Source: Eragrostis nindensis
Taxonomy: Eukaryota > Streptophyta > Magnoliopsida > Poales > Poaceae
Direction: 5' to 3'
Length of the DNA stretch: 64,000 nt
NCBI GenBank assembly: GCA_012490785.1
Contig: JAAXCT010000824.1
Location: forward strand, 186,001-250,000
Numbering within the stretch: the stretch's first letter is position 1; every line of letters begins with the position of its first letter. Below, in pieces: positions 21,620 to 31,242 of this stretch. The notes below the pieces were generated by a model. The model saw only the letters and a list, made by a program, of their open reading frames with translations, made no database searches and was not told the DNA's origin. The position numbers were made by a program, and so were the translations under genes.

Positions 21620-22109
21620 CATTGCGCTGGTCAACCAGGAGCCAACCCTATTTACAGGAACCATCAGGACAGGAGACAGCAAGTAAGGCAGAGACGGAGA
21701 ATGCGGTGAGGGCCGTCAATGCGCATGATTTCATCAGCGGCTCAAGGATGGTTACGACACATGGTGCAGTGAGCAATGTGTTCAGCTGTCAGGAGGGCAG
21801 AAGCAGTGTGTTGCCATCGCTTGTGCCATCCTAAAGAACCCTTCTATCTTGCTGCTAGATGAGGCTACAAGCGCACTGGACAGCCAGTCCGAGAGAGCAG
21901 TCCAGGAGGCGCTAGATCGAGTGATAGTTGGCAGGACGAGCGTTGTGGTGGCGCATAGGCTGAGCACTATCCGGAGCCGTGACCAGATCTTCGTACTTGA
22001 GAGATGAGTTATTGTGGAGGAGGGCGCACACGTATCCCTCATGGCCAAAGGCTCATCTGGGACATACTTTGGGTTTGTTAGCTTGCAGTATGGAGGCAAT
22101 CAGCACTGA
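21620..22109 (+). pseudogene. ABCB-B relic: second nucleotide-binding domain only
   Basis: Begins in the NBD2 Q-loop region (LVNQEPTLFTGT) and runs through signature, Walker B (SILLLDEATSALDS), AHRLST and the family C-terminus to TGA at 22107. Walker A and everything before it are missing. Frames are broken: a base is lost before GWLRHMV-type sequence near 21745, and an in-frame TGA replaces a codon at about 22005 after LER. The sequence is closest to ABCB-C and ABCB-G, ending AATCAGCACTGA like ABCB-C. The upstream block lies close by, so a deletion joined the 5' flank to the last exon. Confidence 0.85.
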
Positions 22110-22240
22110 GATTTTTTTTCATGACAAGCGAAGCACTTTGAAAAGTTTGAGCCCATTCGCAGATGACTTGCCATTTGGATTTGAGCTGCAAGTACTGCTG
22201 TTTCTCTGAAAAGTTTGTGCCTTCGATTCATTTGGTCTTA

Positions 22241-22255
22241 TGTATCACCTGTAAT
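22241..22255 (+). repeat. Left target-site duplication of the LINE
   Basis: TGTATCACCTGTAAT, identical to 29093-29107. Confidence 0.95.
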
Positions 22256-22318
22256 CCCGGTCGCCGGAATCAATTAACTAACTCCAGCTCCTAGAGCTGC
22301 TGGACCAACGCATGCAGG

Positions 22319-25087
22319 ATGGCGTGTCTCCCTCTCAGCGCGACACCCGGCCATGGCGCCGATCCTCCACCTCACCCTCCCCCACCGCAACCTCCTCCCT
22401 CCGCAGCCGCTGAGTGGCCGTCCCCACGCTTCAGCGAGCGAAGCGCTCGTGAGGTGGTGAGGCAGGGCCCGGATACAGTCGCAGGGAGACGTGGAAGGCG
22501 GGATGAGGATGCTAAGCACATCGAATGGCCGCCATTGGTGACACGCGGAGGGTCGGAGGTGGAGCCTCGGACGTGTCCGCATCCTTCCAAGGTGAGACCC
22601 CACCCTCCGGTTGAGAATTCCCCTGGGATTTGTGGTGTTGCTCCGACGCTCGGGGAGGATGCCTCTGCAAAGTTAGGGTTGCACCTACCGCCGCCGGTTC
22701 CACCTCTTCCACCAAATCGCTCTACCACTCGTTTCTTCGGTCATTTCTGGGGCAAGGGGTGCTGGAGTGGATCTGTCGAGGGGGATTCGAGATCGTTTGC
22801 TCAAATCGTCCGATCCAGATCTGCACCAGTGGTCATGGTTGATGGTAGAGAGAATCGGGGATGGGGAAGAGATGGATTTGGGGCTGGCAGGTTTGGGCGT
22901 GGTTCCGGGAGAACAGTGAGACAAGATTATACCTGGAGGCGTGAAAAAGAGTGGGTCAAGAGAGATGGGGATCAGAATCCTGATCATGGTAGCAAATTTC
23001 CCGATCGAGATCGTTGGGAAAAAAAGCGACCTGATGAGGATGAGGAGGAGAAAAGCGAGAAGATGCAGGTGGAGGAAGTGAGAGAAAAATCAAAGTGGTC
23101 GCATCGTGAGGAGATGATGGAAAGCAACCAGCAGTGGTCATACAAGGAGCAGGGCACGAGCAAGCAGATGGAAGAAAGAAAACAAGGAGAGGGGTCTGCT
23201 TCTTCCTCTATGCAGAACCCTATCTCCGAATGTTATCGATGTGGGGACAAAGGACATGTTGCTCAGAACTGCACAAAGCCTAGGAAATGTGATAAGTGTG
23301 GAAGTTTTGGACATGTGACTGAGAACTGTCGCAGCAAGAAGTTGTGGGAATTGGTCGCTCCCTTATGTGCAACTCAAGTTGAGGGACAGAGTTTCTTTTG
23401 CATACCTGATTGCCCTTCTGATGTTAACCTGAAAGAGAGGTCGACTACTGCAATCATCACGGTTGTGAGTGGTCAGGTGAATGCCAGACAGTTGGAGAAT
23501 GAGTTCAGGTCAATCCTTGGAGGAAATGTGTGGCGGTGGACTGCTCGGCCTGCTGGGGAAAACAAGTTTACGGTGAGATTCCCTACTGCACAACTGATTA
23601 AAGACTGGGGTCATTTCAAACCCTTGGGCATGAGGACTACTAATGCTCAGATAGCCATTGACCCCTGGTCTCCTGCAATTGGGGCGAAGGCTGAACTGCA
23701 GCAAGCTTGGTTTCGAGTGAGAGGTATCCCCTTTGACAAAAGAAGTGCTCATACCCTGGCATATGTAGGTTCCCTAGTGGGTGCAACTACTGAGGTAGAT
23801 GAAAGGTCTCTTCACATGCAAGATTATGTGAGAATGAAGATCTGTTGTAGGGATGTGACAAAAGTCCCTCCATCTGCAGAAGGAGCCATAGTGCCTTTCT
23901 TATATGATTTCTTTTTTGAAAGGGAGGTGATTATTCCTGCTCAACCCCCTGCTGGAACAAGTCAGGTATCCATACATACAAAGGAACCATCTCCTAAGAA
24001 ACCAAGGATCGAGCAACCTAATACTGGTGGTGGCGAAACTGGTTCAGGAACTCTGCAAATTGCTGTCACTCCATTACCAAATAGGAGTGCTGGTACTGGA
24101 AGACAGTCGGCTCCTGCAAAACTGAGAGGTATGCCAAGTGCTGGGAAGATCATGCATGATGCACAGAAGGGATATAGCAGAGTGGTAGAGGAGATACAAC
24201 CTGAAGTCCCTCACAATGACAAAAGGAAAAATGTGGAAGTTGAAGTGACCAGTGTTAATAGTGATGATGAAGATGATATGTTATCTGAAGAGTATGGGCT
24301 CAATTTTGAAGGGGGTGGTGATGAAGCTAACAGTTCTAACCTGAAAATTGGCCTGGTTAGATGTTCTGAGATTAGAATGTCCAAGCCCCAGGAGGAATTT
24401 GATGAATCTGGCAAATTCATGGTTCCAGGCTCACAGGTTGAAATTGTGGCAGATAAAGAAATCTCACCTGTGGTAAATATAGATCATGAGAAGGTGCAAG
24501 CTTATGCAGGTGAACCTGCTATAACTGAAGCACAGAAGATCAAGATGACAAGACAGAGTGATAGACTCCAACAGCAGATGATCCAGCAAGTCAATTGCAA
24601 GAAAGGAGTGCCCCGCAAGAGGGATCTGGAAGGTACAACTCTTAATGTTCATAATTCCTTCTCTGTTCTTAGTAATCCTGATATTTCCTTAATTGCAAAT
24701 GATATGGGTATTATTGTTAATATGGATGATTTTGAAACTATTGATGTTATGAAAGACCTTGAAATTGCTAGACATGCTATACAAAATAAAAAGGATGATC
24801 TTGCTAAAACTGATAAGGTAGATAGTGATGAGGTTATACAGTCTGTACAACCATCCCAAGCTAGCATGCCCCTTCTGCTAGAATGGGAAAAAGAGGATTC
24901 TGATGAGGAAAAGTTTACCTTTGTGAGCAGCAAAAAGAAAAAGAAAACTCATAAGCAGAATAAGGAGGTGGTGAAAATTTCACCCCTAAGAAGGAGTAGG
25001 AGAACTACTCCTTCCATATATAGAGATAAGGGTGGTCAGGAAAATCCTGATCCCAAAGGGTCGAAATCACAAAAACATAAATCATAA
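22319..25087 (+). CDS. LINE ORF1: CCHC zinc-knuckle RNA-binding protein, 922 aa
   Basis: This is the nucleic-acid-binding protein expected to coat the LINE RNA. The N-terminus is Pro/Arg-rich and followed by a charged region (about 190-290). Two CCHC knuckles follow: CYRCGDKGHVAQNC at residue 305 and CDKCGSFGHVTENC at 324. A DUF4283-like segment comes next (about 375-550, with VNARQLENEF, FTVRFPTAQ, WFRVRGIPF). The C-terminal half is acidic and low in complexity, ending in a basic stretch (SSKKKKKTHKQNK, RRSRRTTPS). The first ATG is used because only 63 bp separate it from the element start. The stop overlaps the ORF2 start (TAATG). Knuckles before the DUF4283-like part is unlike the order I expect in many plant LINE and gag-like proteins. 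Confidence 0.85.
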   Translation: MACLPLSATPGHGADPPPHPPPPQPPPSAAAEWPSPRFSERSAREVVRQGPDTVAGRRGRRDEDAKHIEWPPLVTRGGSEVEPRTCPHPSKVRPHPPVENSPGICGVAPTLGEDASAKLGLHLPPPVPPLPPNRSTTRFFGHFWGKGCWSGSVEGDSRSFAQIVRSRSAPVVMVDGRENRGWGRDGFGAGRFGRGSGRTVRQDYTWRREKEWVKRDGDQNPDHGSKFPDRDRWEKKRPDEDEEEKSEKMQVEEVREKSKWSHREEMMESNQQWSYKEQGTSKQMEERKQGEGSASSSMQNPISECYRCGDKGHVAQNCTKPRKCDKCGSFGHVTENCRSKKLWELVAPLCATQVEGQSFFCIPDCPSDVNLKERSTTAIITVVSGQVNARQLENEFRSILGGNVWRWTARPAGENKFTVRFPTAQLIKDWGHFKPLGMRTTNAQIAIDPWSPAIGAKAELQQAWFRVRGIPFDKRSAHTLAYVGSLVGATTEVDERSLHMQDYVRMKICCRDVTKVPPSAEGAIVPFLYDFFFEREVIIPAQPPAGTSQVSIHTKEPSPKKPRIEQPNTGGGETGSGTLQIAVTPLPNRSAGTGRQSAPAKLRGMPSAGKIMHDAQKGYSRVVEEIQPEVPHNDKRKNVEVEVTSVNSDDEDDMLSEEYGLNFEGGGDEANSSNLKIGLVRCSEIRMSKPQEEFDESGKFMVPGSQVEIVADKEISPVVNIDHEKVQAYAGEPAITEAQKIKMTRQSDRLQQQMIQQVNCKKGVPRKRDLEGTTLNVHNSFSVLSNPDISLIANDMGIIVNMDDFETIDVMKDLEIARHAIQNKKDDLAKTDKVDSDEVIQSVQPSQASMPLLLEWEKEDSDEEKFTFVSSKKKKKTHKQNKEVVKISPLRRSRRTTPSIYRDKGGQENPDPKGSKSQKHKS

Positions 25088-28000
25088 TGATAGGCCTTTA
25101 CTGGAATTGCAGGGGGATAAGAAAGAAGGGGATGACTCCTTTTATTAGAGATCTAATAAAGGAGTATAATTTTGACTTTGTTTGTTTCCAGGAAACAATA
25201 CAAAAAACCTTTTCTGAGAAGTATCTCAAATCTATAGACCCTGTACAATCTTATCTCTGGTCTTGGATTCCAGCCAGAGGTAGGTCGGGTGGTATCCTAA
25301 CTGGTGTAAATTGTGGAAGATTTGATGTGGGCTCCCAGTTTGAAGGGAAGTATATGTTACAGCTTAATTTGTGGGATAGAGAACTATCTTGCAAATGGAA
25401 CCTTATCAACGTATATGGGGCTGCACAAGATGAACACAAGGAGGATTTCCTTATTGAACTTGCTGAGGTGTGTAGCAAAAATGTGGAACCTTATCTGATT
25501 GGGGGTGATTTCAATATAATTAGATATTCCTATGAAAAGAACAAAAATTTTCAGCACAGCAGATTTATAGATCTTTTCAATACTGTAATACATGTGAATG
25601 AGCTCAAAGAGATTGAAATGTCAGGTGGAGTGTTCACCTGGACAAACAATCAAGAAAATCCTACATTGGAGAGATTAGATAGAATCCTAATGTCTGGTGA
25701 TTGGGAGAATATGTTCCCTATGGTCAGAGTACATAAAAAAGTTAGGGAAATGTTTGACCACAATCCCCTGATACTAAATACTATGAAAGATCCTCCTCCT
25801 AAGAAAATCTCCTTTCACTTCGAGCAGTCCTGGATAAAGCATAAAGATTTCCTACCCTTAGTGGAGAAAATCTGTAAAACTCCTACCAGAGACTCCAATA
25901 CTCTGGATAAAGTTCAGTTTAAATTGAAAAAATTTAAAAGATTCTTTAAAGGGTGGGGCTTTGATCAGGCTGGTATTAATAAGAAAAGGAAATTGGAAAT
26001 TCAAGATTCCTTAAATTGCCTTGAAAGTTTGGAAGAAAATGCATCCTTGTCAGATGAACAGTGGGTTGAGAAAACCAATTTGTTAAAAGAACTGATGGAG
26101 ATGTGGGAAATCGAGGAGCTATATTGGTTTAAAAGATGCCATGAAACATGGCTTCTGAAGGGAGATAACAACACTGACTTCTACCATAGGATGGCCAATG
26201 GTAGAAAAAGAAAAGCATCAATTTATTCCCTGAAACATGAGGATATTGAAATAAAAGGCAATGAAAATTTGTTGCAGCATGCAACAGATTACTATAAAGA
26301 GTTGTTTGGACCTGCAAATGGAAATGCATTTGCGCTGGACCCTGATATGTGGAGTGATGGAGAAAGAGTGTCACCTGAAGACAATCATATTTTGACAAAA
26401 CCTTTTGAAGAGGAAGAAATAAAATTTGCCTTATTTCAGATGGAAAAAAATAAAGCTGCCGGCCCAGATAAGATCCCTATAGAATTTTTTCAAGTAAGCT
26501 GGGAGATTATTAAATCTGACATCATTGATCTTTTTAACGAATTCTACAATGGATCTTTGGATATCAAAAGAATTAACTATGGTATCATTACCCTGCTCCC
26601 TAAAGTTCAAGATGCTGAAAGGATTCAGCAATACCGCCCTATATGTCTGTTAAATTGCTTTTATAAGTGGTTCACCAAGGTGATGACCATTAGATTTGAA
26701 CCTGTTGCTGACAAATTGATAGATAAGGCTCAAACAGCCTTTATCAAAGGAAGGAACATTATGACAGGGGTTTTGGCTTTGCATGAAATTCTCCATGAAA
26801 CTAAGAAAAGGGGCCAAACTGGCCTAGTGATCAAACTGGATTTTGAGAAAGCATACGACAAAGTAAATTGGGACTTTCTGTTTAAATGCTTAGCTGCCAG
26901 AGGTTTTAATGAAACCTGGTTACAATGGGTGAAAACTGTGGTGTCTGATGGTACGGTGAGTGTGAAAATGAATAATATGGAAGGTCCTTATTTCCAAAGC
27001 CATAAAGGAGTTAGGCAGGGTGACCCCTTATCCCCTTTACTGTTCAACATGGTGGCGGATTGTCTGACTAAAATGGTTCATATGGCCCAGCGCAATGGGC
27101 TGCTAACAGGGTTAGCAGATAACCTAATTCCTAATGGGGTGGCCATTCTGCAATATGCGGATGACACAATTATCTGCCTCAAAAATGACCTGAATGGGGC
27201 TAGGAATTTGAAGTTGTTGCTTTATATGTACGAACAGATGTCTGGCTTAAAAATCAATTTTGGGAAGAGTGAAATTTTCACTATCAATGGAGACCAGAAT
27301 CTGGATCTCCAGTTTGCCAATCTTTTCAATTGTCAGGTTGGTCACTTCCCCATAAGATACTTGGGTGTGCCGGTCTCAGCTAGTAGACTGCATGTTAGTG
27401 ACTGGATGTTTATGGAGGAGAAAATATACAAAAAGTTGAATATATGGCAAGGGAATCCTTTGTCCATGGGGGGCAGAACTGTTCTTATTAACTCTAGCCT
27501 GACTAACACCCCTGTGTATCATATGTCTATGTACTTGATCCCTAAAACTGTGATCAAAAGAATTACAAAAGCCATGAGAAGATTCTTTTGGCAAGGGAAT
27601 AGCAAAAAGAGAAAGTATCACCTAGTCAAATGGGACAAAATCTGTAAATCCAAAAAGAAAGGGGGATTGGGTATAAAAAATCTCAGGAAAATGAACATAG
27701 GGCTTTTATGCAAGTGGTGGTGGAAGCTGGAATCTGAATCTGGGATTTGGCAGGACCTAATCAAAGCCAAGTACTTGCATGATAAACCTATCAGTGCTGT
27801 GAAACACAGATACAATGAGTCTCCTATCTGGGCTGACCTTCTAGAAGTAAGAGATATTTATCTCAAAGGGAGGAAAATGATGGTAAAAAATGGAAAAGCA
27901 ACCTTGCTGTGGCAGGACTGGTGGTTAGGTGACAAACCCTTGTGTCTGTCATATCCCCTGTTGTTTGACCTCTGTGATGATAAGGAAATATCTGTAGCAG

Positions 28001-28863
28001 ATTGTTCAAGCAATGGATGGGTGGTCGGTTTCAGGGTGAACTTACCTATTTTCCTGCATGAACAGTGGTATGAAATGGCAGCGATGTTGAATACCCAACA
28101 TATTTCAGCCGGTCTAGATTGTCCTAAATGGATATGGACCAATCATGGGAAGTTCACTACGAAATCCTTATACAACCATATGACAAGGGATGATAGTGGT
28201 GTTGCGAGAAAGCACATCTGGAGGGCTAAAGTGCCTGAAAAAATTAAAATTTTTATGTGGTTGGTCGAACAGAAAGCTATCTTAACCAAAGATAACATGA
28301 TTAAGAGAAATTGGCAGGGGGACTCCTCGTGTTACTTCTGTGACCAGGATGAAACTGTCGACCATATCCTGTTTACTTGTCCGGTGATGAAAGCGGTTTG
28401 GGGAATTGTAGCCTCCTGTTTTGGTTCCAGGTGCAGACCGTCATCCTATGAACAGTATTGGATTTGGATCAAGAATGCTTTGCCGGGTGGCAAGCAAATT
28501 TACTTGACTGGTTTGGCAGCAATCTGCTGGTCAGCGTGGAAAGCACGCAACAAGGCCTGCTTCGACAAGATCCTAATCAAACACCCTTGTGATGTAATCT
28601 TCCATGCTTGTGCTTTTCTGAAATATTGGGCAGGTCTATTCAAGAGCGAGATGCAGGAGGTGATTGAAGCTGGTGCCAACTCCATGTTACAAGCTGCGAT
28701 TGGTGTGATGCGTCGTCAAGGGAGGCGCGCGGTGCTGCCAGCTATCAGGGACAAGACGGTGGACGATTCCTGTCGCCGCGAGCTGAAGATTGAAGTCCTC
28801 TTCCAGAAGGGTGTTGACCACTTTCTTGAAAGAGTGGACAAACCTTGCGCTAGTTTTCCTTAG
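25087..28863 (+). CDS. LINE ORF2: endonuclease-reverse transcriptase, 1258 aa
   Basis: The protein that nicks target DNA and reverse-transcribes the element. The N-terminal endonuclease shows YWNCRGI, FQET, GGDFN (139-143), FTWTN, LDRIL and FDHNPL (His 225). Most relatives have Ser before Asp in the last motif; here it is Phe. The reverse transcriptase shows YRPICLLNC, AFIKGRNI, LDFEKAYDKVNW, GVRQGDPLSPLLFN and the catalytic YADD (690-693), then GLKINFGKSE and RYLGVP. The zf-RVT region (about 1040-1120) has WRAKVPEKIKIFMW and the C-x2-C-x7-H-x4-C pattern from Cys 1082. No stop or frameshift was seen. The start codon shares its A with the ORF1 stop (TAATG), suggesting termination-reinitiation. 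Confidence 0.95.
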   Translation: MIGLYWNCRGIRKKGMTPFIRDLIKEYNFDFVCFQETIQKTFSEKYLKSIDPVQSYLWSWIPARGRSGGILTGVNCGRFDVGSQFEGKYMLQLNLWDRELSCKWNLINVYGAAQDEHKEDFLIELAEVCSKNVEPYLIGGDFNIIRYSYEKNKNFQHSRFIDLFNTVIHVNELKEIEMSGGVFTWTNNQENPTLERLDRILMSGDWENMFPMVRVHKKVREMFDHNPLILNTMKDPPPKKISFHFEQSWIKHKDFLPLVEKICKTPTRDSNTLDKVQFKLKKFKRFFKGWGFDQAGINKKRKLEIQDSLNCLESLEENASLSDEQWVEKTNLLKELMEMWEIEELYWFKRCHETWLLKGDNNTDFYHRMANGRKRKASIYSLKHEDIEIKGNENLLQHATDYYKELFGPANGNAFALDPDMWSDGERVSPEDNHILTKPFEEEEIKFALFQMEKNKAAGPDKIPIEFFQVSWEIIKSDIIDLFNEFYNGSLDIKRINYGIITLLPKVQDAERIQQYRPICLLNCFYKWFTKVMTIRFEPVADKLIDKAQTAFIKGRNIMTGVLALHEILHETKKRGQTGLVIKLDFEKAYDKVNWDFLFKCLAARGFNETWLQWVKTVVSDGTVSVKMNNMEGPYFQSHKGVRQGDPLSPLLFNMVADCLTKMVHMAQRNGLLTGLADNLIPNGVAILQYADDTIICLKNDLNGARNLKLLLYMYEQMSGLKINFGKSEIFTINGDQNLDLQFANLFNCQVGHFPIRYLGVPVSASRLHVSDWMFMEEKIYKKLNIWQGNPLSMGGRTVLINSSLTNTPVYHMSMYLIPKTVIKRITKAMRRFFWQGNSKKRKYHLVKWDKICKSKKKGGLGIKNLRKMNIGLLCKWWWKLESESGIWQDLIKAKYLHDKPISAVKHRYNESPIWADLLEVRDIYLKGRKMMVKNGKATLLWQDWWLGDKPLCLSYPLLFDLCDDKEISVADCSSNGWVVGFRVNLPIFLHEQWYEMAAMLNTQHISAGLDCPKWIWTNHGKFTTKSLYNHMTRDDSGVARKHIWRAKVPEKIKIFMWLVEQKAILTKDNMIKRNWQGDSSCYFCDQDETVDHILFTCPVMKAVWGIVASCFGSRCRPSSYEQYWIWIKNALPGGKQIYLTGLAAICWSAWKARNKACFDKILIKHPCDVIFHACAFLKYWAGLFKSEMQEVIEAGANSMLQAAIGVMRRQGRRAVLPAIRDKTVDDSCRRELKIEVLFQKGVDHFLERVDKPCASFP

Positions 28864-28924
28864 CGTTGTTAGGCGCTTTTTGGACTTTGCTTTCCTGTAA
28901 TAGGTTCTAGTAATGCCTACCTCT

Positions 28925-29066
28925 CCCCCCTGACATGATCCTGAAGAGCCGTTTCATCTCAGGGGGGTGGGGGAGCCGGTTGGTGGGCGAACTTTCCGCT
29001 TTCCCTTTCTTTTGCTGTTTTTGAACGCTGTAAAACTTGGACCCCCGGTCTGTTCAGGCTGGGGGT
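28925..29066 (+). other. Stem-loops in the LINE 3' UTR
   Basis: CCCCCCTGA (28925-28933) pairs with TCAGGGGGG (28959-28967) over a 25-base loop. ACCCCC (29041-29046) pairs with GGGGGT (29061-29066). Both lie just before the A tail, where LINE reverse transcriptases bind their RNA. Confidence 0.6.
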
Positions 29067-29092
29067 GGGGAAGGCCTCGTTTCAAAAAAAAA

Positions 29093-29107
29093 TGTATCAC
29101 CTGTAAT
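29093..29107 (+). repeat. Right target-site duplication of the LINE
   Basis: TGTATCACCTGTAAT, identical to 22241-22255. Confidence 0.95.
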
Positions 29108-29179
29108 TTAACTCTAACAGATTTGGCATTCCATGTGATTATTTGATTGAATTGGAAGTGAGGAGCCAGTTATACATTA

Positions 29180-29460
29180 TCTCTCTGCGTGAGGGGCAGC
29201 CATTCGGCCACAAGATGAAGAATTGACAAATTTACACAGAGAAGTAAGGTCTTCTACCATTATCTTTGTTAATTTTTATGCTCCTTATTATTGGAAGTAG
29301 CGTTGGTCGTCGGGGACATAGAAACGCAGTCGATGCGATCAAATTGTATAAAAAACTGATATTTTTATGGGTTCATGAGGTCAGGATGATTTGTACTTGA
29401 AGGTATAATTTAATGATACGTTTAACTAAACAAAAAAAGACAATGCATGTTGAATATGAA
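29180..29460 (+). promoter_or_regulatory. Conserved ABCB upstream block, copy 2
   Basis: Homologous to 21080-21480 and to the array spacers: CTCTGCGTGAGGGGC, GGTCTTCTACC, TTGTTAATTTTTATGC, TTATTGGAAGTAGC, GGGTTCATGAGGTCA and GACAATGCATG. It lies just upstream of ABCB-C exon 1. Confidence 0.55.
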
Positions 29461-31242
29461 AGTCAAAGAAAATTAGGCATGCTGTTATTGGATGACTACT
29501 AATTGGAACAATTTGGTCATCGCATCTCAGAAGCAAGGAGGTTACGACTTCCAATCAGCTGCAAGCTACTGGCTCTATCTTGCCGCCGGCGATGGGTCGT
29601 GTTCGCCGGCGCCGGCACAAGGATGGTCGTTCATGTCGGTGTTGGTGCACGCGGACGCGGCGGACGTGGCACTGATGGTGCTGGGCCTCGTGGGCTCCGT
29701 GGGCGACGGCTTGACCCCGCCATTGAGGCTGTTCCTCGCCAGCCGAATCGCCAACGACGTCGGCAGCGCCCCTGGCCATCACCCGCAGTTCAGCTCCAGA
29801 GTCAACGAGGTACGCGCCAGCTAGTGAATCCTGCTCTTACCATCAATGGCGAACTGGTTGATGATGTATGTCCATCAGAACGTTAGGAACATACTCGTGT
29901 TGGCGTGCGCCTCCTGGGTCACGGCGTTCCTAGGTGAGCAGAGCAGAGCACAGACGCCACTATAGTTGATTTTTCTGACGCGCACTGTTTGTCTGAAGAG
30001 GGGTACTGCTGGGCGCGGACGGCGGAGCTGCAGGCGTCTCGGATGCGGGCACGGTACCTGCAGGCGGTGCTCCGGCAGGACGTGGAGTACTTCGACCTCA
30101 ACGCCGGCGGGATGTCGGAGGTGGTCACCAGCGTGTCCAACGACAGCCTGGTGGTGCAGGACCCGCTGGCCGAGAAGCTGCCCAACTTTTTGATGAACGT
30201 CTCCCTGTTCGTCGGCAGCTACGCCGTGGGGCTCGCGCTCATGTGGCAGCTCACGCTGGCGGCGCTGCCGTCCGTGCTCCTCCTGCTCGTCGTCCCGGGG
30301 CTCCTGTACGCGCGTGTCCTCACCGGCCTCGCGCGCCGGATCAGGGAGCAGTACGCGTTCCCGGGAGCGCTGGCCGCGCAGGCCGTGGCGTCGGCGCGCA
30401 CCGTGTACTCGTTCGTGGCGGAGCGGGGCATCATGGCGCGCTTCTCCGCCGCGCTCGAGGAGTCGGCGCGGCTCGGCGTCAAGATGGGGCTCGCCAAGGG
30501 CCTTGTCCTCGCGGCCACCAGCGGCGTCTCCTACGCCATCACGGCCTTCGCCATCTGGTACAGCAGCCGCCTCGTCATGTACCGCGGCTACCCGGCCGGC
30601 GCCCCATTCGCCGTCTGTGGAGTCGTCATCAGCGGCGGCAAGTATGTAACAATGCATTGCATATCTCAATAGCAGCACAACAGAAACAAACCAAGCTTAT
30701 ACACGGCGCAGATCTCTGGGGTCGGCGCTGTCCAACGTCAAGTATCTGTCGGAGGCAATCACGGCGGCGGAGAGGGTCCTGGAGATGATCCGGAGGGTAC
30801 CCAAGATCGACTCGGGGAGCGACGCCGGCGAGGAGCTGGCCAACGTCGCCGGCGAGGTGGAGTTCAAGAACGTCGAGTTCTGCTACCCGTCGCGGCCGGA
30901 GAGCCCCATCTTCGTCAGTTTCAGCCTGCGCGTGCCCGCAGGCCGCACGGTGGCGCTCGTCGGCAGCAGCGGCTCCGGCAAGTCGACGGTGATAGCATTG
31001 CTGGAGCGGTTCTACGATCCGTCGGCCGGGCACATAACGCTGGACGGCGTCGACATCCGGCGGCTGCGGCTCAAGTGGCTGCGCGCGCAGATGGGGCTCG
31101 TCAGCCAGGAGCCGGCGCTGTTCGCCATGTCGGTACGGGAGAACATACTGTTCGGCAAAGAGGACGCCACGGAGGAGGAAGTCGTCGCCGCGGCCAAGGC
31201 GGCCAACGCCCATAGCTTCATCTCGCAGCTGCCGCAGGGCTA

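Larger units (their letters stand above)
22256..29092 (+). mobile_element. Full-length L1-type LINE, 6,837 bp, both ORFs intact
   Basis: The element is bounded by a perfect 15-bp target-site duplication and ends in a nine-base A tail. It has a short 5' UTR (63 bp), ORF1 (22319-25087), ORF2 (25087-28863) and a 229-bp 3' UTR with two G/C-rich stem-loops. ORF2 has an apurinic-type endonuclease, reverse transcriptase and zf-RVT, as in plant L1 LINEs. It lies in the 3' flank of the ABCB-B relic; the flank continues on the other side with AACTCTAACAGATTTG. Perfect duplications and open ORFs point to a recent insertion. The body is AT-rich, unlike the ABCB exons. Confidence 0.95.

Noticed and set aside
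29503..29886. Alternative plus frame over ABCB-C exon 1 and intron 1
   Set aside because: The homologous frame (FMSVLVHADA) is another one. This frame crosses the known donor at 29810.
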